From: Pseudomonas serboccidentalis
Lineage (GTDB): Bacteria; Pseudomonadota; Gammaproteobacteria; Pseudomonadales; Pseudomonadaceae
Assembly: GCF_028830055.1 (NCBI RefSeq)
Contig: NZ_CP101655.1
Coordinates: forward strand, 3,231,229-3,295,228
DNA length: 64,000 bases
Direction: 5' to 3'
The position numbers were made by a program, and so were the translations under genes. Shown here in pieces: positions 27,847-36,111 of this stretch; the stretch's first letter is position 1; each line of letters starts with the position of its first letter. The notes under the pieces are model-generated. The model did no database searches. It was not told the DNA's origin and was given only the letters and a program-made list of their open reading frames with translations.

Positions 27847-28374
27847 GTGAGTCAATCGCGCTTCAACCACGTCTTCCTCTCTCAGCGCACCTCCCTGTTG
27901 CGCACGATCGAGCGGATGGTCAACAACCACAGCACCGCCGAAGACCTGCTGCAGGAAACCTACCTGCGCGTCACGCGGGCGCTGAGCGAGCGCGCCATCG
28001 ATCACCTTGAACCCTTCGTGTTCCAGACCGCGCGCAACCTGGCGCTGGATCATCTGCGCGCGCGCAAGATCCATTCGCGGACCATGCTCGATGACGTGCC
28101 GCAAGAGGTGGTGCACAGCGTCGCCGCCCCCGCCAGCAGCGCCGAAGACGCCGCCCACGCCGAACAATTGCTGGAGCGCCTGAACGTGAGCCTCAGTCAA
28201 CTCAGCCCGCGTCAGCAGCAGATTTTCATCCTCAGCCGCCTGCACGGGCACAGTTATCAGGAAATCGCCGACGAACTGAACGTGTCCCTCAGTACCGTGC
28301 AGAAGGAACTGAAGTTGATCATGAGCATTTGCATCGGCGTCGCCGAACGACACGACAGCAGCGGCAAGCTGTAA
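27847..28374 (+). CDS. FecI-family ECF sigma factor of a heme/iron surface-signalling system
   Basis: The 175-residue protein has sigma region 2 (LLRTIERMVNNHSTAEDLLQETYLRV, FVFQTARNLALDHLRARK) and region 4 (LSQLSPRQQQIFILSRLHGHSYQEIADELNVSLSTVQKEL). It belongs to the iron-starvation sigma group and probably transcribes the receptor and heme oxygenase genes. It starts with GTG at 27847, 25 bases after a Fur box. Its last residues (SSGKL) are encoded by DNA that belongs to a degenerate palindromic repeat. Confidence 0.9.
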   Translation: MSQSRFNHVFLSQRTSLLRTIERMVNNHSTAEDLLQETYLRVTRALSERAIDHLEPFVFQTARNLALDHLRARKIHSRTMLDDVPQEVVHSVAAPASSAEDAAHAEQLLERLNVSLSQLSPRQQQIFILSRLHGHSYQEIADELNVSLSTVQKELKLIMSICIGVAERHDSSGKL

Positions 28375-28441
28375 GCTTCAAGCTCCAAGTAAAAACGAAA
28401 AGCAGTACACGCATCTGGCTTGCAGCTTGCAGCTTGACGCT
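28366..28441. repeat. Degenerate AAGCTGCAAGCTTCAAGCT-type palindromic repeat
   Basis: Left arm CAAGCTGTAAGCTTCAAGCT and right arm GGCTTGCAGCTTGCAGCTTG are imperfect inverted copies of a CAAGCTGCAAGCT motif. The left arm contains the sigma gene stop codon. This is a fourth, less conserved repeat type in the window. Confidence 0.6.
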
Positions 28442-28475
28442 AGAAACTGCTTCGCCAGAAGCCCGAGGAAACACC

Positions 28476-29441
28476 GTGACGGACACCCACCGCTCGCCTT
28501 CGCCCGACACGGCGCAGGACGCCGCCAGCGCAATGGACCAGGCTCTGGACTGGCTCATCGTGCTCGGCAGTGCGGACGAAGAGCAGACCCGGCAATTTCA
28601 TGCGTGGCTGGCGGCCGACCCGTTGAATGCCGAGGCGTTCGCCAAGGCCCAGGCGATCTGGAACGGGCCGCAGGTGGTGCAATGTGCGCAGCGTCTTGCC
28701 GCGAAGCCTGCGAAAGTCACCTTGCTCAAACGTCTGCGCCCGCACTGGAAACCGTTGGCCACCGCCGCCGTGCTGATCCTCGGCCTGTTCAGTTTCAGCA
28801 ACCTGCCGATGCGCCTCCAGGCCGATCACCTGACCGTGGTCGGCGAGCGCCAGCGTCTGCAACTGGAAGACGGTTCCAAGGTATTGCTCAACACCAACTC
28901 GGCGTTCTCCAGCACCATCAATGAACGCCAGCGCGTGGCGCGGTTGTATCAGGGCGAAGCGTTTTTCGAGATTGCCGCCAACCGTGGCCAGCCGCTGGAA
29001 ATCGACGCCGGCCCGGTACAGGCCAGCGTGCGTGACACCGCGTTCGCCGTGCGTTATCTGGACGGCGTGGCACAGGTCAATGTGCAGCGCGGCGATGTCG
29101 ATCTGCGCGCCACACACAACGACGCGCGCGTGCGGTTGTCCGCCGGGGAAAGCATCCGCATCGGCCCCAACGGTTTCGATCGCCCGGCCAGACTTGATGC
29201 CGCCACCGACCTGGCCTGGGTCCAGGGCCGACTGGTGTTCGAGAACTGCCCGTTGAATCAGGTGCTGGCCGAACTGCGCCGCTACTACCCGGGCTGGATC
29301 ATCAACACCAATGAGCAGTTGGCCGACGTCAACGTCACCGGCAACTACCGCCTCGACCAGCCGCTGGACGTGGTGCGCTCCCTTGCCCACATCACCTCGG
29401 CGCGCCTGCAGGAATTCCCCGCGCTGGTGATCCTGAACTAA
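28476..29441 (+). CDS. FecR-family anti-sigma factor/membrane signal transducer
   Basis: The 321-residue protein has a cytosolic DUF4880-type sigma-binding N-terminus (MDQALDWLIVLGSADEEQTRQFHAWLAADPLNAEAFAKA). A single membrane helix lies near residue 95 (LATAAVLILGLFSFSNL), then a periplasmic FecR domain (ERQRLQLEDGSKVLLNTNSAF) and a C-terminal secretin/TonB-like short domain (RLVFENCPLNQVLAELRRYYPGW). It would hold the ECF sigma factor until the receptor signals. The GTG at 28476 after GAGGAAACACC is preferred; the frame extends upstream only through repeat DNA. Confidence 0.88.
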   Translation: MTDTHRSPSPDTAQDAASAMDQALDWLIVLGSADEEQTRQFHAWLAADPLNAEAFAKAQAIWNGPQVVQCAQRLAAKPAKVTLLKRLRPHWKPLATAAVLILGLFSFSNLPMRLQADHLTVVGERQRLQLEDGSKVLLNTNSAFSSTINERQRVARLYQGEAFFEIAANRGQPLEIDAGPVQASVRDTAFAVRYLDGVAQVNVQRGDVDLRATHNDARVRLSAGESIRIGPNGFDRPARLDAATDLAWVQGRLVFENCPLNQVLAELRRYYPGWIINTNEQLADVNVTGNYRLDQPLDVVRSLAHITSARLQEFPALVILN

Positions 29442-29451
29442 ATGAGAATTA

Positions 29452-29488
29452 TTTTTACTCGATAGCGAAAGCCCGTTCGTCTCGTTAT
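29452..29488 (+). promoter_or_regulatory. Candidate FecI-type promoter of the receptor gene
   Basis: TTTTTAC (29452-29458), 12 bases, then GCCCGTTCGTCTCGTTAT (29471-29488). The same two blocks with the same spacing occur before hemO. The CGTC core fits the -10 of many ECF sigmas and the T-rich block is in -35 position. It probably binds the local FecI-type sigma. Confidence 0.65.
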
Positions 29489-29563
29489 AGCCAATGCAAT
29501 TGATTCGCATCTTCGGAGGCGGATCAGCACCTATAAAGATTCGTGCGACACGGAGCGCTATCG

Positions 29564-32149
29564 ATGTCCTCTCGCCTTACCCGCCAGACTGCTTCCCCTT
29601 CCCGCATGTTGTCGTTGCTGACGGCCGCCATCCTGATGGCCGGCACCGCACCGCTGATGGCCGCCACCGAACAACCGGCGCGCAACATGGGTGATTATTC
29701 GTTCTCGATCGGCCAGCAACCGCTGGTGTCGGCGCTCAATGCCTTCACCAGCGTGACCGGCTGGCAGGTCGGCTTGCCGGCAGAACTGGGTCAGGGCGTG
29801 TCGTCGCCGGGCGTGCGCGGTTCGCTGCCGCCGGAAAAAGCCTTGGAGCGCCTGTTGGTGGGGACCAACCTGAGCTTCCGCAAACTGAGCAACAACAACG
29901 TCGTGCTGGAGAAGCGCAACACCGGCGGCGCACTCAATCTGGATCAGGTGACCATCAGCGCCACCCGCCAGGAACAGTCGGTCAACAGCGTGCCGGCCAC
30001 CGTCACCGTGCAGACTCGCCAAGACCTGGACCGCAACAACGTCAACACCATCAAGGATCTGGTGCGCTACGAGCCGGGCGTGTCCGTCGGCGGCGCCGGC
30101 CAGCGCGGCGGTATCAGCGGCTACAACATTCGTGGCATCGACGGCGACCGCATCCTGACCCAGGTTGACGGCGTCGAAGTACCGGATGGTTTCTTCAATG
30201 GTCCGTACGCCAAGACCCAGCGCAACTACGTCGACCCGGAAATCGTCAAACGCGTGGAAATCCTTCGCGGCCCGGCCTCGGTGCTGTACGGCAGCAACGC
30301 CATCGGCGGCGCGGTCAGCTACTACACCCTCGACCCGGACGACATCATCAAGCCTGGCAAAGACGTCGGCGCCCGCCTGAAAACCGGCTACAGCTCCGCC
30401 GATGACAGCTGGCTGAAATCCGCCACCGTCGCCGGCCGCGCCGAGCAGTTCGACGGTTTGCTGCACCTCAGCCAGCGCGACGGCCACGAAACCGATTCCT
30501 ACGGCAGCAACAACGGCACAGGCCTTGAGCGCACCGCCGCCAACCCGGAAGACGTCAAAGCCACCAACGTACTGGCCAAGATCGGCTGGAACTACAACGA
30601 CGATTCGCGCCTGGGCCTGACCTACGAAAAGTACAAGGATGATCGCGACACCGACCAGAAAAGCGCCTACGGCGGCCCATACTTCAACGGCGCCCCGACC
30701 ATCCCCGACAGCATGCTGCCCGGCGGCATGTACCAGTGGCGCACCGGCAACGACACCATCACCCGCGAGCGGTTCGGCCTGGAGCACAGCTTCGCCCTCG
30801 ACAGCCTGCTGGCCGATAACGTGAAGTGGAGCCTCAACCACCAGATCGCCAAGACCGACCAGAGCACCGAAGAGTTCTACTACCCGATGACCCGTAAAGT
30901 GCTGCGCACCCGCGACACGGTCTACGAGGAAAAACAGTGGGTATTCGATGCACAACTGGACAAGGCCTTCGCCCTCGGTGACACCGATCACGTGCTGACC
31001 TACGGCACCACGATCAAACAGCAGAAAGTCACCGGTTCGCGCAGCGGCGACGGCAAGTGCCTGGCGGTCGGCCGTGGCTGCAGCGCCATCGGTGCCACCA
31101 GCGCAGCCGACGTGCTGAAGAAGTCCAGCGACTTCCCGGACCCGACCATCAACACCTACAGCCTGTTCGCCCAGGATCAGATCAGCTGGAACCAGTGGAC
31201 TTTCCTGCCGGGCCTGCGCTACGACTACACCCAGCTCAAGCCGCACATCACTCAGGAGTTCCTCAACACCGTGGCCGCCGACGGCAACGGCACGGTCAGC
31301 GACGAGAACAAGACCTGGCACAAAGTCTCGCCCAAATTCGGCCTGACCTACGCCCTGACCGACCACTACACCTGGTACGGCCAGTACGCCGAAGGTTTCC
31401 GCACGCCGACCGCGAAAGCGTTATACGGCCGCTTCGAAAACAGCACTACCGGCTACAACGTGGCGCCAAACCCGAACCTGGAACCGGAAAAAAGCAAAAG
31501 CTATGAAACCGGCCTGCGCGGCAACTTCGAGCAAGGCTCGTTCGACGTGGCGGTGTTCTATAACAAGTACCGCGACTTCATCAACGAAGACGCGGTCACT
31601 CCGGGCTACGACGAGCTGACCTTCCAGTCGAGCAACATCAAGCACGCGACCATCAAGGGTGCCGAGGTCAAAGGTCGTCTGAACCTGGACACCTTCGGCG
31701 CGCCGCAAGGCCTCTACACCCAGGGCTCGATCGCCTACGCCTACGGGCGCAACAACGACAGCGGCGAACCGCTCAACAGCGTCAATCCGCTGACCGGCGT
31801 GTTCGGCCTGGGTTACGACCAGGACCACTACGGCGGCCTGCTGAGCTGGACCGTGGTGAAGAAAAAGGACCGCGTCGACGACAGCAACTTCAAGTCGCCA
31901 GATGGCGTCAGCAGCCAGTTCAAGACCCCGGGCTTCGGCATTCTCGATCTGGCCGGCTATTACAAAGTCACCGACGACGTCACCGTCAGCGGCGGCATCT
32001 ACAACCTGACCGACAAGAAGTACTGGCTGTGGGATGACGTGCGCGGTTATGACAGCGTCGGCGAAGCCTCGGTGACGCAACCGGCCAACCTCGATCGCCT
32101 GACCCAGCCGGGCCGCAACTTCGCGATCAATCTGGTCTGGGACATCTGA
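29564..32149 (+). CDS. TonB-dependent heme receptor/transducer with STN signalling domain
   Basis: The 861-residue outer-membrane receptor is of the hemoglobin/heme family. After a signal peptide (ending PLMAATEQ) comes a secretin/TonB short N-terminal domain (about 45-125: YSFSIGQQPLVSALNAFTSVTGW). This is the module that contacts a FecR protein. The plug follows (RGIDGDRILTQVDG, ILRGPASVLYGSNAIGGAVSY), then a 22-strand barrel ending in a short hydrophobic strand (NFAINLVWDI). A FRTP (612) to NPNL (636) block matches the FRAP/NPNL boxes of heme receptors, but the usual His between them is absent. ATG 29564 after GGAGCGCTATCG is preferred over GTG 29543. Confidence 0.9.
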   Translation: MSSRLTRQTASPSRMLSLLTAAILMAGTAPLMAATEQPARNMGDYSFSIGQQPLVSALNAFTSVTGWQVGLPAELGQGVSSPGVRGSLPPEKALERLLVGTNLSFRKLSNNNVVLEKRNTGGALNLDQVTISATRQEQSVNSVPATVTVQTRQDLDRNNVNTIKDLVRYEPGVSVGGAGQRGGISGYNIRGIDGDRILTQVDGVEVPDGFFNGPYAKTQRNYVDPEIVKRVEILRGPASVLYGSNAIGGAVSYYTLDPDDIIKPGKDVGARLKTGYSSADDSWLKSATVAGRAEQFDGLLHLSQRDGHETDSYGSNNGTGLERTAANPEDVKATNVLAKIGWNYNDDSRLGLTYEKYKDDRDTDQKSAYGGPYFNGAPTIPDSMLPGGMYQWRTGNDTITRERFGLEHSFALDSLLADNVKWSLNHQIAKTDQSTEEFYYPMTRKVLRTRDTVYEEKQWVFDAQLDKAFALGDTDHVLTYGTTIKQQKVTGSRSGDGKCLAVGRGCSAIGATSAADVLKKSSDFPDPTINTYSLFAQDQISWNQWTFLPGLRYDYTQLKPHITQEFLNTVAADGNGTVSDENKTWHKVSPKFGLTYALTDHYTWYGQYAEGFRTPTAKALYGRFENSTTGYNVAPNPNLEPEKSKSYETGLRGNFEQGSFDVAVFYNKYRDFINEDAVTPGYDELTFQSSNIKHATIKGAEVKGRLNLDTFGAPQGLYTQGSIAYAYGRNNDSGEPLNSVNPLTGVFGLGYDQDHYGGLLSWTVVKKKDRVDDSNFKSPDGVSSQFKTPGFGILDLAGYYKVTDDVTVSGGIYNLTDKKYWLWDDVRGYDSVGEASVTQPANLDRLTQPGRNFAINLVWDI

Positions 32150-32157
32150 TCCGCACG

Positions 32158-32201
32158 GCCCTGCGGCGCGAGCATCGATAGCGCGTCGCGGGGCTTTTTT
32201 T
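32158..32201 (+). terminator. Rho-independent terminator after the receptor gene
   Basis: CCCTGCGGCGCG pairs with CGCGTCGCGGGG around AGCATCGATAG, then seven T. The T-tract is also the first block of the hemO promoter-like motif. Confidence 0.8.
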
Positions 32202-32233
32202 ACGGTTCGGCACGTGCCCGTTCGTCTCGTTAT
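32196..32233 (+). promoter_or_regulatory. Candidate FecI-type promoter of hemO
   Basis: TTTTTTAC ending at 32203, 12 bases, then GCCCGTTCGTCTCGTTAT (32216-32233), identical over 18 bases to the receptor promoter region and in the same register. The hemO ATG follows 29 bases later. Confidence 0.65.
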
Positions 32234-32262
32234 CAAGCGCCTCTTTTATTCAAGGACCTCTC

Positions 32263-32859
32263 ATGACCACTTCGGAAAAAGCCCTGCGTTCACAACGCCT
32301 GAACCAGATCACCCACGAGCCGCACAGCAAGCTCGACGCCCTGGTCAAGGCTCACGCACCATTCGAAACCCGCGCCAACTTCGCGCGTTTCGTGGTGGCG
32401 CAGTACCTGTTCCAGTCGGAACTGGTCGACCTCTATAACAACGCCGAACTGACCGCCATCGTCCCCGACTTGCCGGCCCGTTGCCGCGCGGAAGCGGCCA
32501 AGGCTGACCTGGCGGATCTGCACACCGACATCCCGGCACCGGTGGCCGGCGCGCTGAAAAACCCGAGCAAGGCCCGCGCACTGGGCTGGCTGTTCGTCTC
32601 CGAAGGTTCGAAGCTGGGCGCGGCGTTCCTGATCAAACGCGCCGTGGCGCTGGAGCTGAGCGACACCTTCGGTGCCCGTCACTTGGGCGAGCCGGAAGGT
32701 GGCCGTGCTGAAGGCTGGAAAAGCTTCGTGCGCACCCTCGACTCGCTGCAGTTCACTGCCGAAGAGGAAGCCGAAATCGAGCAAGGCGCGATCGATGCGT
32801 TCAACCGCTTCACCGTGCTGCTGGAACAGGCTTACGCCACAGAAGCAGAACCGGCCTGA
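32263..32859 (+). CDS. hemO: Biliverdin-producing heme oxygenase HemO (PigA type)
   Basis: The 198-residue all-helical cytosolic enzyme opens heme to biliverdin, CO and Fe2+ and completes heme-iron use. It closely resembles P. aeruginosa HemO as I remember it: LRSQRLNQITHEPHSKLDALVK near the start, ARFVVAQYLFQSEL, GWLFVSEGSKLGAAFL and HLGEPEGGRAEGWKSFV. Proximal heme ligand is His 21. Asn 14 and Lys 29, which correspond to residues that rotate heme in P. aeruginosa HemO, are kept. AAGGACCTCTC precedes the ATG. It is transcribed after the receptor, behind a terminator and its own ECF-type promoter motif. Confidence 0.92.
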   Translation: MTTSEKALRSQRLNQITHEPHSKLDALVKAHAPFETRANFARFVVAQYLFQSELVDLYNNAELTAIVPDLPARCRAEAAKADLADLHTDIPAPVAGALKNPSKARALGWLFVSEGSKLGAAFLIKRAVALELSDTFGARHLGEPEGGRAEGWKSFVRTLDSLQFTAEEEAEIEQGAIDAFNRFTVLLEQAYATEAEPA

Positions 32860-32877
32860 CACAACACAAATCCCCCT

Positions 32878-32953
32878 GTAGGAGCTGCCGCAGGCTGCGA
32901 TCTTTCGATATTGAAAACAACATCAAAAGATCGCAGCCTGCGGCAGCTCCTAC
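32878..32953. repeat. REP doublet, type A (CTGCGG variant)
   Basis: Inverted GTAGGAGCTGCCGCAGGC arms between hemO and the DUF454 gene. Both arms carry the GCCGCAGG variant. Confidence 0.9.
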
Positions 32954-33012
32954 AGGGGGGCCACGTAAGTCTGTAAGATCTCCATCCCGCTTCAGAAGCA
33001 ACCGCTGAGTCC

Positions 33013-33408
33013 ATGCCGCAACCAGCCACCTCCAAACTCGCCCGTCTGCTGTTCGGCCTGCTGGCCTACGTCAGCCTCGGCATCGGCCTGATTGCCATCG
33101 TCGTGCCCGGCTTGCCGACCACCGAGTTCATCCTGCTCGCCGCCTGGGCCGCGACCCGCAGCTCGCCGCGCCTGAGTGCCTGGCTGGAAAACCATCGGCT
33201 GTTCGGGCCGATCCTGAGCAACTGGCGCAATGGCAAGATCATCGCGCGCAAGGCCAAGGTCAGCGCCACAATCAGCATGCTGCTGTGCGCGACGCTGATG
33301 CTGGTGATGCTCGATCACGGCTGGCCGGTGTACCTGGCGATTGCCGGCATGACCCTGGGCAACCTGTGGATCTGGTCACGCCCCGAAGCCCTCCCGGAAT
33401 CTGTCTGA
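33013..33408 (+). CDS. YbaN-family membrane protein (DUF454)
   Basis: This 131-residue inner-membrane protein has two or three hydrophobic segments (LFGLLAYVSLGIGLIAIVVPGLP, then ISMLLCATLMLVML and VYLAIAGMTLGNLWIW). The DUF454 signature GLPTTEFILLAAWAATRSSPRL is clear. The function is unknown. In some bacteria the family sits next to heme or iron genes, and here it follows hemO, but a REP intervenes and it may be a separate unit. Confidence 0.8.
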   Translation: MPQPATSKLARLLFGLLAYVSLGIGLIAIVVPGLPTTEFILLAAWAATRSSPRLSAWLENHRLFGPILSNWRNGKIIARKAKVSATISMLLCATLMLVMLDHGWPVYLAIAGMTLGNLWIWSRPEALPESV

Positions 33409-33801
33409 CCGCACGCTATTTAAGGTGAATGGCTTTTGTGGCGAGGGGGCTTGCCCCCGTTCGGCTGCGCAGCAGACGCAAAATCCTTGAACGCGGTTTT
33501 CCTGAAAATACTCGCTTACAGGTTCTGGGGCCGCTTTGCGCCCCAACGGGGGCAAGCCCCCTCACCACAAAAGGCCCTGCCACATCGGCACGTTTCAGCA
33601 GCGACTCCACACTGAAACTTCCCTGTAATTAATCGCCTTTTCAGCACAATCCCCTGCGCAAACGTTTAGCGCTGACCGTTCGTCGGTAATCGCCTCATGC
33701 GCCCTCGCCCGGCGCCGATGAGCATTGAATGGCGCTGAATGGATTTGGCGAACCGGTAACTCCGCCCGGGCCACCTGCTCATTCATTCACGAGATCGCCC
33801 C
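33409..33801. other. Intergenic region before the chemoreceptor gene
   Basis: The gap holds a type C REP doublet (33434-33572) and then about 230 bases upstream of the chemoreceptor ATG. No small gene with credible codon use is visible. I cannot point to a definite promoter. Confidence 0.5.
33434..33572. repeat. REP doublet, type C
   Basis: TTTTGTGGCGAGGGGGCTTG and its inverted copy CAAGCCCCCTCACCACAAAA about 100 bases apart. It is the GC-richer relative of the copy at 23522. Confidence 0.87.
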
Positions 33802-35940
33802 ATGTTCGACTCTCTCTCCATTCGCCTGAAAATCGTCCTGCTCTCCGGTCTGTGTCTGCTCGGTGTGGTCGCGCTGATCGTCGGCATGAACATTTACCAG
33901 ACCAACCAGAACGACGACCTGGTCAACGACTCCAGCAGCAAGATGCTCACCGCCAGTGTGCAGAACCTGTTGCTGGCCAAGGCTGGCGAGCAAGCGGTGC
34001 GGGTGCAGAAGACTTTTGGCGAGAGCCTGACGGTGATCACCGCCCTGGCCGACCAGATCAAAGACATGCGTGTGATGGCCGCCAAGCGCTCGCTGGACGC
34101 CGGCGCCCTGCGTGAGGAGTTGAACCTGAGCCTGAAAACCGCGTTCGAGCGCAACGACAAGGTGCTCGGCATCTGGCTCGCCTTCGAACCCAACGGCCTC
34201 GATGGCAAGGACAGCGAGTTCGTCAGCGACGCCGCGCACCAGTCCAACGAAGCCGGGCGTTTTGCGACCTACTGGAGCCGCGCTGCCGGTTCCGCGCTGA
34301 ACACGATCATGGTCGAAGAAGACATGACCAAGACCACCCTCAGTGTCAGCGGCACACCGTACAACAGCTGGTACACCTGCCCTCGCGACAGCAAGCGCAC
34401 CTGCCTGCTCGACCCGTACGCCGACACCGTGGGCGGCAAGGAAATGTTGATGACCACCATTTCCGTGCCGCTGATCGTCGACGGCAAGGCCATCGGCGTG
34501 GTCGGGGTCGACATTGCCCTCGATGCCCTGCAAGCGGCGGCCGTGGAGTCCCAGCGTAATCTGTTCAACAACGCCGGGCACATGCTAATCGTCTCCGGCA
34601 GCGGCGTGCTCGGTGCCGACAGTTCCGACGCGAGCAAGGTCGGTAAAAAGATCAGCGACACCCTCGGCGCCGACGGCAAGGACCTGCTGCAACTGGTCAG
34701 CAGCGGCACACCGAAGATTCTCGAACAGGGCGACCTGATTCGCGCCGTGTACCCGGTCGATCCGATTGGCAACTCGCGGGCCTGGGGCGTGATCATCGAC
34801 CTGCCGAAACAGGTGCTGCTGGCCGACTCGGTCAAGCTGCAAGCGGTGGTCGACGATGCTCAGGAAACCGGCGTGATCACCGCGCTGCTGGTGGCGGTCG
34901 TCGCCGGCCTGGTTGGCCTGCTGCTGATCTGGCTCACCGCGTCGGGCGTGACCCGGCCGATCAACAGCGTCGCCGACATGCTGAAGAACATCGCCAGCGG
35001 TGAAGGCGATCTGACCCAGCGTCTGAACTACAGCAAGCAGGATGAACTGGGCGAACTGGTGAACTGGTTCAACCGCTTCCTCGACAAGCTGCAACCGACC
35101 ATCGCGCAGATCAAGCAGAGCATCACCGAGGCCCGTGGCACCGCCGACCAGTCTTCGGAAATCGCCCGCCAGACCAGTGAAGGCATGCAGGTGCAGTTCC
35201 GCGAGATCGATCAGGTCGCCACCGCGTCCAACGAAATGAGCGCCACCGCCCACGACGTTGCCAACAGCGCCTCGAACGCGGCCAACGCCGCCAAGGGTGC
35301 CGATCAGTCGGCCAAGGACGGCATGTCGATCATCGAGCGCAGCACCCGCGACATCAATCAACTGGCCGATGAAGTCAGCAAAGCAGTGACCGAAGTCGAA
35401 GCGCTGGCGGTCAACAGTGAGCAAATCGGCTCGGTGCTGGAAGTGATCCGCAGCATCGCCGAACAGACCAACCTGCTGGCGCTCAACGCTGCCATCGAAG
35501 CGGCTCGCGCCGGTGAAAGCGGCCGTGGTTTTGCGGTGGTGGCCGATGAAGTGCGCAACCTCGCCAGGCGCACCCAGGATTCGGTAGAGGAAATCCGCAT
35601 CGTGATCGAGCGCATCCAGACCGGCACCCGTGGCGTGGTCGCGACCATGCATTCGAGCCAGACTCAGGCGCACAACAACGCCGGGCAGATCCGTCAGGCG
35701 GTGGATGCGCTGGGCAAGATCAGCGATGCCGTCACAGTGATCAGCGACATGAACCTGCAAATCGCCAGCGCCGCCGAACAACAGAGCGCGGTGGCCGAAG
35801 AGGTCAACCGCAACGTCTCGGCGATTCGCACCGTGACGGAAACGCTGACTGAGCAGGCCACTGAATCGGCGGCGATCAGCAGCCAGCTCAATGCCCTGGC
35901 GAGCCAGCAGATGAAGCTGATGGATCAGTTCCGCGTGTAA
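33802..35940 (+). CDS. Methyl-accepting chemotaxis protein with dCache sensor domain
   Basis: The 712-residue chemoreceptor has a first membrane helix at about 12-33 and a periplasmic dCache_1 domain (about 40-355; [22 protein letters not shown]). A second helix follows at about 358-380, then HAMP and a cytosolic signalling hairpin whose tip reads [35 protein letters not shown]. In the ligand pocket the amino-acid receptor pattern RxWY appears as NSWY (188-191), so a standard amino-acid ligand is doubtful. A polyamine, amine or other ligand is possible. It sits alone, with no che genes nearby. Confidence 0.9.
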   Translation: MFDSLSIRLKIVLLSGLCLLGVVALIVGMNIYQTNQNDDLVNDSSSKMLTASVQNLLLAKAGEQAVRVQKTFGESLTVITALADQIKDMRVMAAKRSLDAGALREELNLSLKTAFERNDKVLGIWLAFEPNGLDGKDSEFVSDAAHQSNEAGRFATYWSRAAGSALNTIMVEEDMTKTTLSVSGTPYNSWYTCPRDSKRTCLLDPYADTVGGKEMLMTTISVPLIVDGKAIGVVGVDIALDALQAAAVESQRNLFNNAGHMLIVSGSGVLGADSSDASKVGKKISDTLGADGKDLLQLVSSGTPKILEQGDLIRAVYPVDPIGNSRAWGVIIDLPKQVLLADSVKLQAVVDDAQETGVITALLVAVVAGLVGLLLIWLTASGVTRPINSVADMLKNIASGEGDLTQRLNYSKQDELGELVNWFNRFLDKLQPTIAQIKQSITEARGTADQSSEIARQTSEGMQVQFREIDQVATASNEMSATAHDVANSASNAANAAKGADQSAKDGMSIIERSTRDINQLADEVSKAVTEVEALAVNSEQIGSVLEVIRSIAEQTNLLALNAAIEAARAGESGRGFAVVADEVRNLARRTQDSVEEIRIVIERIQTGTRGVVATMHSSQTQAHNNAGQIRQAVDALGKISDAVTVISDMNLQIASAAEQQSAVAEEVNRNVSAIRTVTETLTEQATESAAISSQLNALASQQMKLMDQFRV

Positions 35941-35956
35941 CGCCACACATTTCCCC

Positions 35957-36046
35957 TGTAGGAGTGAGCCTGCTCGCGATAGCGGTGAGTCAGTTAACAG
36001 ATGCATCAACTGATACGACGCAATCGCGAGCAGGCTCACTCCTACA
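35957..36046. repeat. REP doublet, type B
   Basis: Inverted GTAGGAGTGAGCCTGCTCGCGAT arms, between the chemoreceptor and the CoA-transferase gene. Confidence 0.9.
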
Positions 36047-36111
36047 ATTGAATTTCATCTGGCCCAGGATTTTTTTGCACTATCATCGCCCTCTCTCCCG
36101 GAGGGCCTTCG

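Noticed and set aside
28329..28475. N-terminal extension of the FecR-like protein
   Set aside because: It is translated from the sigma gene end and a palindromic repeat. GAGGAAACACC places the start at the GTG at 28476.
33416..33632. Short open frames of about 65 residues on both strands
   Set aside because: They are translations of the type C REP doublet and have no ribosome-binding site.
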